64,000 bases of DNA, from assembly GCA_964460115.1 (NCBI GenBank), contig CAYWPR010000017.1, positions 20,040 to 84,039 of the forward strand. The letters are read 5' to 3'. The position numbers and the translations under genes were made by a program. Of the stretch, positions 16,947 to 25,539 are shown piece by piece; within the stretch, counting starts at the first letter, position 1, and every line of letters starts with the position of its first letter. Below the pieces are notes generated by a model that had not been told where the DNA came from, did not search any database, and saw only the letters and a program-made list of their open reading frames with translations. Source of the DNA: JAEUJZ01 sp964460115. GTDB taxonomy: Bacteria > Myxococcota_A > Polyangia > Palsa-1104 > JAEUJZ01.

Positions 16947-18218
16947 TTGGTGGTGAATAAGCGCCCGCCTTTTCTCGGCTATAACCATAACGTCCGTCAC
17001 AAGGGTCGGCTGTTCCACGTACAGACCGAAGATTCCGGTTTGTCGCGGTTGGTTTTGACCACGCACGTCTTTGTGGAAGGGACGATCCTAGCGACGCTGC
17101 GCGCCCAGTACACGGCCGATGAACCGGATCCGGTTGTGCAAAAGCGGATGCAAGCGCAGCACAAAGCGATGCTCAAACGGGTGCGCGACAGCGAATTTGA
17201 TCAAGCGCCCGAGGTCTTGGCCCAGCTTGAAAAGCAAGCGGCCGCGCGGGCCGGAGAGCGCGATGCGTCCTCGAAAGCGCCGAGTTCCGCGGTGCCCGAG
17301 TCCAGTCTGCCGGAAAGCAGCCAGGAAACGCAGCGTTTGGTCATGCCGCCAAGTGGCGCCGCCAACAGCTCGGCTGCCGCTGCTCCGGTCGGCTCGCCGG
17401 CGCGCAAACCGGGACCGCCGCCGCCGCCGCAACCGGCGCGCAAAGACCATGCTGCAGCAAGCGGTGTGGTCAGCGGAACCATTAATGTTGCTTCGCCGCC
17501 GGTGAATATATCTGGTGAATCGACGGCGGAACTTTTGCCGGTGCCCAAGACGCAGGACAGCCATGCGCTGGCGGCACGGCTGGGCATTTCTCCGGCGATG
17601 CCGCAGGGCGTGGTGCCGCCTCCTTTGCGCGCTGGGGGCGAGGGTCGGTCCAGCGCCGCCACGGCGTCGATTGGCGACGAGGACATAGAGCCCGTTGTCG
17701 AAATGGATCTCGCTTCCGCGGCAGAGGACGATGAACCGTCCATGACTATCGAGGCAGCGGAGCCCACCGACGAAGAGGCCGAAGCCGAAGAGTTGAGTAA
17801 CGCCACGCCACTGCCTGTGGCCGTGCCGCTTGGACACGAAGAAACTTTTATGATTGGCGCAGAATCGCTGGCGCCGCCGCCGCGTACCGGACCCTTTACG
17901 GTTTCTATACCGCTTGGCAATCGAGTACGGCCGCTGCGCGGAACGCGACCTCTTGTGGATCGGCCGCTGCATAGCGGTGCATTGCGCGCGCGTCCAACTT
18001 CCGAGGGGGTGGTGGTGCTGTGCATGGGACCGCCGCTGCCCAAGCTGTCTAACCGTCAGTCGCAAAATGCCCATTCGGGTTTGCGCACGACGCAATTTTC
18101 GGTGCATCCGACAACTCCTTCGCCACAATCGAACATGGTCCCGGTCGGGTTTGGCAGCGATGGGCATGGCTTTGATGAAGCGCTCATCGCATTTTTACAT
18201 CGCGAAGCCAGCCGGTAG
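16947..18218 (+). CDS. Conserved myxobacterial-type protein with an N-terminal FLGYNHNVRHKG domain
   Basis: The first 80 residues form a compact domain: PPFLGYNHNVRHKGRLFHVQ, then TEDSGLSRLVLTTHVFVEGT and ILATLRAQY. I know this pattern from uncharacterised deltaproteobacterial proteins, often followed by disordered tails; its function is unknown. A helix with VQKRMQAQHKAMLKRVRDSE comes next, then a long Pro/Ala/Ser/Glu-rich linker and a C-terminal piece with many basic residues (TGPFTVSIPLGNRVRPLRGT). Starts at 16947 (TTG), 16950 or 16953 (GTG) are all possible. No signal peptide or transmembrane segment, so probably cytoplasmic. Followed after 32 nt by the glutaredoxin gene, perhaps co-transcribed. 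Confidence 0.6.
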   Translation: MVVNKRPPFLGYNHNVRHKGRLFHVQTEDSGLSRLVLTTHVFVEGTILATLRAQYTADEPDPVVQKRMQAQHKAMLKRVRDSEFDQAPEVLAQLEKQAAARAGERDASSKAPSSAVPESSLPESSQETQRLVMPPSGAANSSAAAAPVGSPARKPGPPPPPQPARKDHAAASGVVSGTINVASPPVNISGESTAELLPVPKTQDSHALAARLGISPAMPQGVVPPPLRAGGEGRSSAATASIGDEDIEPVVEMDLASAAEDDEPSMTIEAAEPTDEEAEAEELSNATPLPVAVPLGHEETFMIGAESLAPPPRTGPFTVSIPLGNRVRPLRGTRPLVDRPLHSGALRARPTSEGVVVLCMGPPLPKLSNRQSQNAHSGLRTTQFSVHPTTPSPQSNMVPVGFGSDGHGFDEALIAFLHREASR

Positions 18219-18250
18219 CACTAGGTCGAAAAGCGACTTAAGCTGGTTAG

Positions 18251-18511
18251 ATGGCCGAAGTAAAAATCTATACGACCAAGCTTTGTCCGTATTGTTTGCG
18301 CGCCAAGTCGCTGCTGACGCAGAAACGGGTGGCTTTTCAAGAAATCGACGTGTCGAGTAACGCCGAAATCCGCCAATGGCTAAAGGAATTTACCGGTAGT
18401 CCGACGGTGCCCCAGATCTTTATCAACGGGCAAGCCGTCGGAGGCTACGATGACATCGCCGCCCTTGATCGCAAAGGGCGGCTCGATCCGCTGCTTTTAG
18501 CCGATCACTAA
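18251..18511 (+). CDS. grxC: Glutaredoxin (GrxC type)
   Basis: The 86-residue protein is a complete glutaredoxin. KIYTTKLCPYCLRAKSLL holds the redox-active CPYC at residues 12-15; TVPQIFINGQAVGGYDDI supplies the cis-proline glutathione site and the GGYDD loop. It reduces protein and glutathione disulfides in the cytoplasm. It starts 32 nt after the preceding gene and ends 13 nt before the convergent rsfS stop, leaving almost no room for a terminator. Confidence 0.95.
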   Translation: MAEVKIYTTKLCPYCLRAKSLLTQKRVAFQEIDVSSNAEIRQWLKEFTGSPTVPQIFINGQAVGGYDDIAALDRKGRLDPLLLADH

Positions 18512-18524
18512 GCGCTACGCAGTA

Positions 18525-18986
18525 CTACGCCGACGACGAATAACTGCGACTGCTCGGCGCCGGAGAGTCTCCATACTCGTAGGCGCCGGCGCGGGTCAGG
18601 CGCTGCTCGGGGGGAACGACCAGGGGAATGCGCGGCGCGTCAAACCACATTCCTTCCAAGTCGTAAAATTCGCGCAACGGCTGATCAAATATGTGAAAGA
18701 CCACCTCTCCGTAGTCGAGCAAGGCCCAGCGCCCCTCGCGTACGCCTTCGACGCCCAGGGGACGAAATCCCTGCTCGGACATGATCTGCTCGATGTGCTC
18801 GGCGATGGCGCGAACGGCGCGCTGCCCCGTCGCAGAAGCGACTAGCAGATACTCTGTGTAGCTTTGGGTATCGGTAAGGTCGATAAGCACGGGTCCCAGG
18901 GCTTTTTTGTCGATGGCGGCCTGGGCGGCGCTTAGCGCCTTTTTCAGGATGGGGTCTTGAGATTTGTCGGATTTGGCGTTGCTCAA
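18525..18986 (-). CDS. rsfS: Ribosomal silencing factor RsfS (Iojap family)
   Basis: RsfS binds ribosomal protein L14 and blocks subunit joining when nutrients are short. The conserved core is present: ALGPVLIDLTDTQSYTEYLL, then VASATGQRAVRAIAEHIEQI, GVREGRWALLDYGEVVFHIF and REFYDLEGMWFDAPRI. I chose the TTG at 18986 (MSNAKSDKSQ), because AGGAG lies ten bases before it and the preceding gene stops 13 nt upstream; the longer frame to 19064 runs inside that gene. The protein is 153 residues, slightly longer than the E. coli protein because of a Ser/Arg/Tyr tail after VVPPEQR. Usually found near nadD or rlmH; here it is not. Confidence 0.92.
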   Translation of the reverse strand: MSNAKSDKSQDPILKKALSAAQAAIDKKALGPVLIDLTDTQSYTEYLLVASATGQRAVRAIAEHIEQIMSEQGFRPLGVEGVREGRWALLDYGEVVFHIFDQPLREFYDLEGMWFDAPRIPLVVPPEQRLTRAGAYEYGDSPAPSSRSYSSSA

Positions 18987-18999
18987 GCGATTCTTTCTC

Positions 19000-19761
19000 C
19001 TAGTTTGTTGTCTCAGAACGCTGACCTTCACTCCCATTCCATTTTTGATCGAATTTGTGCACAACCTGAGCGAGGTAGCGCCGCGCCGAGAGAATTCTCA
19101 GCGAACTTTTGGCCTCTGCCGCGACTGCCAAAAGGGCGGGCAGGGGCGGCAGGGCATCGGGCTGGTGATTGATTTGTGCCCGTATCCAGGGCGGCGCCAC
19201 CTGTGCCAGGCGCGTGCCCTGCAAAATAATTTGTTCCAGCACGGCGCTGGCCAATTCCCGCTGGGCCGCTTCCGTGGCTTGATCGATGGTGCTGCGCAAA
19301 CGCTGCGCTTCGCTGGACAAAACTCCAGCCCCAGTATGGTAGCGCGCGCAGTAATGATCAAAGAGGGTGGCAGTATGAAAAGCGCGGCTGCCTTCCTGCA
19401 GCGCATTTAGAACCGCCAGTCCGAAAAATAGCCGCCGCAGTTGTTTGCGCCGACGGAGTAGCGAGGCGACGCCACTAATCGCTGAAAGTACACCCAAGCG
19501 GGACTTTTTCTCTTCGCCCGCCAGCATGGCATCGACAGCCGCTTCATCCAGATCTACGTAGCGCAACTGGGCAACGTGATAAAGCAAGCCGCGCTGTAGC
19601 GCCTCGGCCAGAAGTTCGCCCACCCCGGGCAGTGGAATTCCCGTGGCCGCGCCGACAAGTGCACTGCGAAAAAGAATGGCCTGCCGGTGGACTGCCAGGT
19701 GCTCGGTTTCAGCGGCAGGATTTTCTGCGGCGCCGGGGCCTGCAGTTCCATGATTTGTCAC
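19000..19761 (-). CDS. Conserved protein of unknown function, possibly membrane-associated
   Basis: The 253-residue protein starts at GTG 19761 with AAGGAG eight bases upstream. A weakly hydrophobic region, LVGAATGIPLPGVGELLAEA, followed by LQRGLLYHVAQLRYVDLDEA, resembles the membrane-tether region of DUF697/EcsC-type proteins, where a GxxP(L/I)PG loop joins two amphipathic helices. A basic stretch, SLLRRRKQLRRLFFGLAVLN, comes next, and the rest is helical. No catalytic residues stand out. It ends 13 nt before the rsfS start, suggesting one transcript with rsfS. I cannot name a function. Confidence 0.6.
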   Translation of the reverse strand: MTNHGTAGPGAAENPAAETEHLAVHRQAILFRSALVGAATGIPLPGVGELLAEALQRGLLYHVAQLRYVDLDEAAVDAMLAGEEKKSRLGVLSAISGVASLLRRRKQLRRLFFGLAVLNALQEGSRAFHTATLFDHYCARYHTGAGVLSSEAQRLRSTIDQATEAAQRELASAVLEQIILQGTRLAQVAPPWIRAQINHQPDALPPLPALLAVAAEAKSSLRILSARRYLAQVVHKFDQKWNGSEGQRSETTN

Positions 19762-19800
19762 GACGTTCTCCTTCTCGGCAGTGCTCCGCAGCGAAATCGA

Positions 19801-20883
19801 TCAAGGTCGAGTCGGCAAAAGACCATTTAGCAGTTCCAGTTTATCCTGGTTTGGGCGCTCTCTTTTCGGTGGCTCATTCCATTCGCCAGGAGGCTTGATG
19901 CTTTCTATCTGTGTGCCTAGGGCGACCACTTGCATTTCGTGCTGCGCTTCTACTTGTATACGTTCGTTGTCGGCAGCAACCGTTCCGGGGGGAGCTTTTC
20001 CCCGCGCCGTCACAAAGCGAACCGACAACTGCATTTGCAACAGGGTGCTGCGCTGCCTATCTACTACAGCATAACCATCGAGTGAATCGACTGCCACCGC
20101 GCTGCGCCAAGTTTTTCCAGCATCTTGCGACAGTTGCCGCTCGCCGTTTTTTTGCTGTCGAGACAAAGTAACCTGCCAGGCCGCGCGTCCAAGGCGCGTC
20201 GTCTCGACGGGCGCGCTAAGAAACACAAAAGGCGCCACCGCATCAAGCAGCGCCGCCCCGGATTCATAGCCTATCGCCCGCAGCCTATAGGCTTCGTCGC
20301 CTTCGAGACGCTGGCGAATGTAGGGGGCGTAGCGCATGCGCAGATATGCAAATTCTTTTTCAAGCACGGCCTCGACGCCATAGCCGTGGTCGTTCTGGTT
20401 TTGAAGCTGCACATTGCCGGCGTTGTCTACGGCGATAAAACGGGATTCGCTCAGGGTCGATACTGCGCCTTCCCAGGCAGCTCCGCCGTCGAAAGGATGG
20501 ATGGGCTGGCCTTCACGAAAGCCGGGGCTTAGCTCGGGCGGGCGGGCTTGGGCTGGGCTTTGTTCAACCGGCGTAATCGTATAGCGGGTGCGCGATTCGA
20601 TGCGATGTGCACCAAGGCGGCTCGACAGCTCGGCATGCGAAAGGCGAGCGATTTGCAACAAGATGTCGGTGCGCGTGAGTGCTTGTCCGGTGCGCAGAAG
20701 CCCAATCGAGGCCGACATCATTCCCGATGGATTTGGCGAATCGTGCTGCTCGCTGCGGTCTGCCGAGCGATGGCAGAACGCCAGCGAGAAAAGCACGGCA
20801 CAGCCCATCAGTCCTTTTAGGCCGTTTCGACGAGAACTCAAGCAAAACACCGGCACATATGTCGATGGTAGCGCTCTTCCCAT
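19801..20883 (-). CDS. Envelope lipoprotein-like protein of unknown function
   Basis: The ATG at 20883 (a TTG directly before it is also possible) opens a frame of 360 residues. A hydrophobic segment, GLKGLMGCAVLFSLAFC, lies around residues 21-37 and ends with Cys, suggesting a lipoprotein or an export signal; an internal ATG at LMGCAVLF could be the real start. The rest has alternating beta-like segments (RFIAVDNAGNVQLQNQNDHG, then YGVEAVLEKEFAYLRMRYAP) and no known active-site motif. I do not recognise a family. It stands 33 nt downstream of the DUF2254 gene, in the same direction. Confidence 0.6.
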   Translation of the reverse strand: MGRALPSTYVPVFCLSSRRNGLKGLMGCAVLFSLAFCHRSADRSEQHDSPNPSGMMSASIGLLRTGQALTRTDILLQIARLSHAELSSRLGAHRIESRTRYTITPVEQSPAQARPPELSPGFREGQPIHPFDGGAAWEGAVSTLSESRFIAVDNAGNVQLQNQNDHGYGVEAVLEKEFAYLRMRYAPYIRQRLEGDEAYRLRAIGYESGAALLDAVAPFVFLSAPVETTRLGRAAWQVTLSRQQKNGERQLSQDAGKTWRSAVAVDSLDGYAVVDRQRSTLLQMQLSVRFVTARGKAPPGTVAADNERIQVEAQHEMQVVALGTQIESIKPPGEWNEPPKRERPNQDKLELLNGLLPTRP

Positions 20884-20919
20884 CAAATGGGCATCAAAAT
20901 GGGAAGTTGCGGAGCCATT

Positions 20920-22563
20920 TCAGGGCGCCGCCTCATCAGGCGGCCAGAACCACGAAAAAAAGACTTTGAGCTGTTCTTTGCGCTGCGGTTCCAGATAGTC
21001 AAGATTGGTGCCGCGGTCGACGACTTCCCAAAAATCTTTGCTTTGCACGGCAAGCAGCTCGTCATGAATCGAGCGCAGGCGCTCGGGGCGTTCCTCTTTC
21101 ATGTCCAAAAAGATCTGTCGCGCCGCTTGTCGGTTGCCCATTTCCAGATAAGCCGTCGCCAGCTTGATTTGCGCTTTGCGCACCCCGCGCAAAGTGATTT
21201 CCTGCGCGTCGGTTTCCGGCGCTTGATCGATGGACAATAGGCAGGCGAGCAGGGCTTCGTGCGCGGCCGAGCGCTGCTGTTCGGCCAGCTCGCACAGCGC
21301 TGCCAAATCGTAGGCGATGGTTTCGGTGACAAATCCCAAATGTTGTTTGAGCGCGAAGTGCGCGTAGTAGCGAAAATGCCCGCAAATTTCGAGAATCGTG
21401 TCGGTCTGGTCGTAACTGAGAATTTTTTCGGCCAGTTGACGGTACTGATGCAGCACGTTGTAGGCGCCGCGCACTTTTTGTGCAGTCAGCGCGTTGCGCA
21501 AAAAGGTGTTGAAGAATTTGACGCACAAGGCCAGCGCCGGCTTGTCACCGACTTCTAGCGCCGCTTCGCCTAGATAGCGCGCGTCGATGACGATAAGCTG
21601 GCTGATGTCCGGCAGCTCTTCGAGCGCCACCGAATAGACTTTCAAAAGCTGACGCAGCACCTTCCATTCGACCCAGGTGCCGTCGGCGGCCAGCGCCGAA
21701 AGCGACTCTTTGGCCATCGAGACAAAATCCGGGCCGGCGCGCAAAGTACGGCTCGGCTTAAACCACTGCAGGCTTTGCGCGACTTTCAGCGGCAAATAGC
21801 CGACGCCCAAATCTTTCAGCGCATCGACGGCACTGGCGGCGATAAGCTGGTCGCGGCTGGTGATGGCGTTGACCGCGACGTCGGAAAGCTGCTCGATGCC
21901 ATCGACGACCGCCTGCTGCCGCAACTCTATCGATTCTTTTTCACTGACCGATTGCAAAAGCGTCTGATCGCGAATGCGCAAAACGATTTGTTCGGGATCC
22001 AAAAAATCAAACACATAGCTGAAGTAGGGAATGATCAAAAGCAGGCTGATGGTCACGAGGGCCAGCGTGAAGGCGATGGCGTTGCGCGGCACCAAAAGCC
22101 GGCTGACCGACAAAGAAACCCACAGCGATAGCAGGCAAGTGACCACGAAGAAGCCAAGCACCGCTCGGTTTTTGCGATCGCGAAAAAACATCGGGGTGAT
22201 GCGCGGTGTGTAGCGGGTGGCTGCAAGTTGTACGACGATGCTGACCACGGTGATGACGATGCCAAGGACCGCGACGACCACCTGGGCGAGATTGCCCAGT
22301 GCGTTTTGCGCCGTCTCGACATCAAAGCGCAAAAGCAGCGACAGCGGCGACAGCATAGGCCGAGTTGCCGCCTGAAAATAATCAAGCAGATAGATGCTAA
22401 CAAACAGCACCAAGGCCATGCCGCCCACCGCCAACCACGGCGGCACTCGTAAAAGCCGCCGCCAGCGTGACGAAGCGCGCTGCATGCGCGCCACAGGTCG
22501 CGTAGCCGGTGCCGAATCCTGAAGAGCCAAGGGCGGATCGGAAGACGGAACCATTGCGCTCAT
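20920..22563 (-). CDS. DUF2254 family inner-membrane protein
   Basis: The 547-residue protein has about four transmembrane helices in its first 220 residues: WLAVGGMALVLFVSIYLLDY, then AQVVVAVLGIVITVVSIVVQ followed by LAATRYTPRITPMFFRDRKN, then VLGFFVVTCLLSLWVSLSV and TLALVTISLLLIIPYFSYVF. The QLAATRYTPR...FFRDRKN signature matches the DUF2254 family, whose members are predicted membrane proteins of unknown function. The remaining 300 residues are cytoplasmic helices with IDARYLGEAALEVGDKPALA and TYLEMGN-like helical repeats near the end. Upstream is the DUF1285 gene, 20 nt away; downstream a lipoprotein-like gene. Confidence 0.75.
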   Translation of the reverse strand: MSAMVPSSDPPLALQDSAPATRPVARMQRASSRWRRLLRVPPWLAVGGMALVLFVSIYLLDYFQAATRPMLSPLSLLLRFDVETAQNALGNLAQVVVAVLGIVITVVSIVVQLAATRYTPRITPMFFRDRKNRAVLGFFVVTCLLSLWVSLSVSRLLVPRNAIAFTLALVTISLLLIIPYFSYVFDFLDPEQIVLRIRDQTLLQSVSEKESIELRQQAVVDGIEQLSDVAVNAITSRDQLIAASAVDALKDLGVGYLPLKVAQSLQWFKPSRTLRAGPDFVSMAKESLSALAADGTWVEWKVLRQLLKVYSVALEELPDISQLIVIDARYLGEAALEVGDKPALALCVKFFNTFLRNALTAQKVRGAYNVLHQYRQLAEKILSYDQTDTILEICGHFRYYAHFALKQHLGFVTETIAYDLAALCELAEQQRSAAHEALLACLLSIDQAPETDAQEITLRGVRKAQIKLATAYLEMGNRQAARQIFLDMKEERPERLRSIHDELLAVQSKDFWEVVDRGTNLDYLEPQRKEQLKVFFSWFWPPDEAAP

Positions 22564-22583
22564 TGTAGCGCGTTATGGACTGG

Positions 22584-23108
22584 TTAGGCGTTGTGCAGGG
22601 GCACGGATGTATTGCCAATGCAAAGGCGGTAGCCGCAAGGGCCCTCCTCTAAATATTCGGCCAGGCTGTAGTAGGCCGGTCGGCAGAAGTGGGCATCAAA
22701 AGTACCGCCTTTGACGCGGCAATAAAATCCACGCCCTGTGACATAGCGCAGGCTGAATAGGTCCAGCGCTTCTTCGCTGCCATCGCTTAAAAAGATCTGC
22801 ACAGGCGGCGTTTCATTCGGCGAAATCGTAATTCGCCGGACGATAAACGGCGCGTCCTTAACCGTGATTGGGTAAGAAAATGGCGGCACCTGCAATAGAT
22901 AGGTTCCGCCCGGTGTGCGGGTGATCGAGCGATGAAAAAGTTCGACGATGCGCGGATTTTCAATCAGAGCATCCTCGTGCCACCATCGGCCTTCTTCATC
23001 GAGAGTGATGCGCTCTAGCCCTTGACCGAGTTGCAGGGCCTGCCGAAGCGGCGCGGGCAATGTCGAATCGGCCAAAACCTCATCGACAAGATTTTGAAAG
23101 TTGGACAT
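22584..23108 (-). CDS. DUF1285 family protein
   Basis: This 174-residue protein matches the DUF1285 (COG3816) pattern: ITLDEEGRWWHEDALIENPR, then IVELFHRSITRTPGGTYLLQ and VKDAPFIVRRITISPNETPP. Members of that family are small cytoplasmic proteins of two stacked beta domains with no assigned role. A short Cys-containing tail, CGYRLCIGNTSVPLHNA, is less usual. AAGGAG lies a few bases before ATG 23108. It is divergent from the 23160 gene with only about 50 bp in between. Confidence 0.75.
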   Translation of the reverse strand: MSNFQNLVDEVLADSTLPAPLRQALQLGQGLERITLDEEGRWWHEDALIENPRIVELFHRSITRTPGGTYLLQVPPFSYPITVKDAPFIVRRITISPNETPPVQIFLSDGSEEALDLFSLRYVTGRGFYCRVKGGTFDAHFCRPAYYSLAEYLEEGPCGYRLCIGNTSVPLHNA

Positions 23109-23124
23109 TGGGTACTCCTTCCCA

Positions 23125-23152
23125 TTGATCCTGTGGGTGACAGGACTACACT
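23125..23152 (+). promoter_or_regulatory. Possible sigma70-type promoter for the 23160 gene
   Basis: TTGATC at 23125-23130 and TACACT at 23147-23152 are separated by 16 bases. The second box ends 7 bases before the GTG at 23160, so a start there would give a leaderless or near-leaderless message. This matches the lack of a ribosome site before that GTG. Hexamers of this quality also occur by chance. Confidence 0.35.
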
Positions 23153-23159
23153 ACGCGAC

Positions 23160-23864
23160 GTGCAAATAGGGTTGATACTTGCGCTAGTCCACGCCATCGT
23201 CCACCTACGCCCGGAAAATACACCGCCGCCGCCAGCAGGCTATGTCTATATGGCCAATGGTGTCTTGCCGATCGCTCCGCCGCTTCGCGATCCGCGCCTA
23301 GATGCCGTGCTGGTGCTGGAACCTGTAGGCGGTAGTGGTTCTGGCGCGGGGCGTGCACTGTCGAATGCGGCGCCAGCGGCCTCCATTGAAGTGCGGCTGC
23401 ATGGGGCGCGCTTGCTGCCGGCGGTGATTTTGGCAACCGCGGAAAGCCAAGTGGTTTTTGGCAATGACGATCGCCGGCCATTGACCCTGCTTTGTGCGCA
23501 GGCGCAAGAGCTATTTCCCAGCACTCCGCTTTTGCCCGGCGTGCGCCTGGCGGTCAGTCCGCCCGGTCCGGGACAGTTCGATCTGCGCAGCGCTGAATAT
23601 CCGGATTTGCACGCGACATTGCTTGTGCCGCGCGGCCCGGCCAGCCGTCTGCAATGGAGCCCGCTTGGGGAAATCGGCGAAGCGCGGTTTGATGTTCCCG
23701 AAGGGATCTATCAAGCGCGGCTGTTCTTCTTGCATCACTACATCGCAGCGCAGGAGGTGACGGTGAAGCGTCCAGGTCCGGGTGGCGCGGCGGCGAGCGA
23801 GTTTGTGCTATACGCGGTCTGGCCTTCGGCTTCTCGTCCTTTGCCGGCGGCGCCGCGCCCTTAA
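23160..23864 (+). CDS. Exported beta-rich protein of unknown function
   Basis: The open frame extends upstream into the opposite gene, so I use the GTG at 23160, which gives an N-terminal hydrophobic segment VQIGLILALVHAIVHL that can serve as a signal. The rest is beta-rich: SIEVRLHGARLLPAVILATA, then ESQVVFGNDDRRPLTLLCAQ and FDVPEGIYQARLFFLHHYIA. The layout (a cargo strand with short SQVVFGNDD, then FDLRSAEYPDLHATLLV, then FEVPEG-like end) resembles the carboxypeptidase-regulatory/plastocyanin-like exported proteins of myxobacteria (e.g. FxNxDxxxH...F...PG...F.C), but metal ligands are not conserved, so I do not claim copper binding. It ends 19 nt before the sensor-like gene and is probably co-transcribed with it. 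Confidence 0.55.
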   Translation: MQIGLILALVHAIVHLRPENTPPPPAGYVYMANGVLPIAPPLRDPRLDAVLVLEPVGGSGSGAGRALSNAAPAASIEVRLHGARLLPAVILATAESQVVFGNDDRRPLTLLCAQAQELFPSTPLLPGVRLAVSPPGPGQFDLRSAEYPDLHATLLVPRGPASRLQWSPLGEIGEARFDVPEGIYQARLFFLHHYIAAQEVTVKRPGPGGAAASEFVLYAVWPSASRPLPAAPRP

Positions 23865-23883
23865 CTTAAGAGGATACTTACGG

Positions 23884-25470
23884 ATGGTTTCGACTTCTGG
23901 CATGCCCTTATCCAAGCTATGGATGCTTTTGCTGACACTTTTATGTGCGCTGCTCGTACTGCCGCTGCTGGTTTTAGAGCCAGAGCTGCGCCGCCGCGAT
24001 GCCGAGGAGCAATCGCAGCGGCTATTGCGCGCCCAAGTTGCGGCGGAACAGCTGCTGGCCAATCAGGCCCACCAGCTTGTGGCTGCGGCGACGCAGATGG
24101 CCGGCGATGCCGTCCTGCAGACCACCCTGCACGAAATGGGGCGCGGCCAGGCGGAACTGCCGCTTTTGCATGATGCGGCGCAGTCTCAATTGCGCAGACT
24201 GAGTCAGCCGCTCGATCAAGCTTTGCGCGGCCAAGGGGGGCTTGGGCTATTGCTGTGCGCCGACGGTCGCGGCCGTGTTTTGGCGCGGCTGCTGCATGAC
24301 GAGGCGGTTTATCGCGATCCGATCGATGGCTTTCCGATCGTCGAAGCGGCGCTGCGAGGATATAGGCTGGATGATCTGTGGCTGCTAGATGGGGTGCTGT
24401 ACCGCGTTGCGGCCTCTCCGGTGGTGGCGCCGAGTCATGATCGATACGTGGGAGCGGTGCTGATTGGCCAAGCGCTGGGCAGCGACATCGTACGCATGAT
24501 TCATCAGATGACCGGAGTGCAGGCGGTCATTCTGGCGGGTGGTCGAGTGGTTGCTACATCGCTAAGCGGCGAGGTGCCCGACGCGCATATGCTGCTTGCG
24601 GCGCATAGCGACAAAAATCCGCCAAGCGCCATTGTGCCTGCGGGGACCGAGCCAACGCTCGGCGCTTCCGCCCCTGTGATACGCCGTTTGGTAGCGGGGC
24701 AGGATCGACTTTTGGCTTTTGTCGAGATGCCCGGCGCAGCGGCGCAACAGGGGGCGCTTTTGGTGCTGCTTTCCGAAGTGACTACGGCGAAAACTCTTTC
24801 GGGGTTATTGCGCGACGGAATGCAGCATGCCCGCGATTGGCGAATTCAGGGATTGGTGGGGCTTTTGGGCGGGGTGGCGGTGCTGTTTGCAATGGGCCTT
24901 GGCATCATGCGGGCTGAAAGCGCGCCGCAAAAAGTGCCGCGCGGGCAGTCATCGGCTGCGCATTCGAGTGGGGCTGCGGCGGCGCGGGCTTCAGCGATTC
25001 CGCCGCCGATTTCGGCGCGGGCCTTTTCGGTCGGCGGTCCGGTGACATCCGTGGCTGCGGGCCACGTAGCTGAAACCGTAGCTCCGGCGCCAGGCTTATG
25101 GGCGCCGTCTTCGGATTTCGCATCCGACGCGGATGGCTACGAGGAGCAGCCGCCAACTCCGCCGGCTGGACACATTCTTCCGCCACCGAATTCGAACTTT
25201 GAACCGACGCTAATCGTCGGAGGCGTACCCGACGCCGACGGAGTTATCACCGATCCCGATGCGTCATTTTATCAAGTCTTTCAAGAATACGTATTAACCC
25301 GCGAGCGCTGCCGTGAATCCGTTGAGGGAATTAGCTACGAGCAGTTTCGTCAACGCTTGCAGGAAAGCCGTGCCGAGATCATCAAACAGCACGGCTGCCG
25401 CACGGTGAACTTTCAGGTCTATGTCAAGGAAGGTCGGGCTGCGCTACGCGCCACTCCAATTTGGCGGTAG
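23884..25470 (+). CDS. Membrane sensor-like protein with periplasmic Cache-like domain and MXAN_5187-like tail
   Basis: ATG 23884 has AGAGG ten bases upstream and yields 528 residues. An N-terminal transmembrane helix (LWMLLLTLLCALLVLPLLVL) is followed by a helix-rich periplasmic domain of about 260 residues with GLGLLLCADGRGRVLARLLH and YVGAVLIGQALGSDIVRMIH, like double-Cache sensors. A second helix, LVGLLGGVAVLFAMGLGIM, returns to the cytoplasm. After a disordered linker the C-terminal domain reads PDASFYQVFQEYVLTRERCR, then EGISYEQFRQRLQESRAEII and FQVYVKEGRAALRATPI; I believe this is the MXAN_5187-type tail found in myxobacteria, often attached to signalling proteins. No HAMP, kinase or cyclase domain is present, so the output is unknown. 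Confidence 0.65.
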   Translation: MVSTSGMPLSKLWMLLLTLLCALLVLPLLVLEPELRRRDAEEQSQRLLRAQVAAEQLLANQAHQLVAAATQMAGDAVLQTTLHEMGRGQAELPLLHDAAQSQLRRLSQPLDQALRGQGGLGLLLCADGRGRVLARLLHDEAVYRDPIDGFPIVEAALRGYRLDDLWLLDGVLYRVAASPVVAPSHDRYVGAVLIGQALGSDIVRMIHQMTGVQAVILAGGRVVATSLSGEVPDAHMLLAAHSDKNPPSAIVPAGTEPTLGASAPVIRRLVAGQDRLLAFVEMPGAAAQQGALLVLLSEVTTAKTLSGLLRDGMQHARDWRIQGLVGLLGGVAVLFAMGLGIMRAESAPQKVPRGQSSAAHSSGAAAARASAIPPPISARAFSVGGPVTSVAAGHVAETVAPAPGLWAPSSDFASDADGYEEQPPTPPAGHILPPPNSNFEPTLIVGGVPDADGVITDPDASFYQVFQEYVLTRERCRESVEGISYEQFRQRLQESRAEIIKQHGCRTVNFQVYVKEGRAALRATPIWR

Positions 25471-25480
25471 ACTAGGTCGG

Positions 25481-25535
25481 CGCATCTGCTGCCCTGCGCA
25501 AACGACGGGGTTTGCCGGGCGGCAGGCAGCAGCGC
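25481..25535. terminator. Hairpin between two convergent genes
   Basis: CTGCTGCC at 25486-25493 pairs with GGCAGCAG at 25525-25532, and inside it GCAAAC pairs with GTTTGC around a short loop; the outermost GCGC pairs add to the stem. The structure fills the 69-nt gap between the stops of the 25470 and 25540 genes. It lacks long T runs, so it may work with Rho or as an RNA end stabiliser. Confidence 0.5.
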
Positions 25536-25539
25536 TTTG

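Noticed and set aside
23160..23864. Copper-binding plastocyanin-like protein
   Set aside because: The general order of beta segments is similar, but the His/Cys/Met ligand set is not present.
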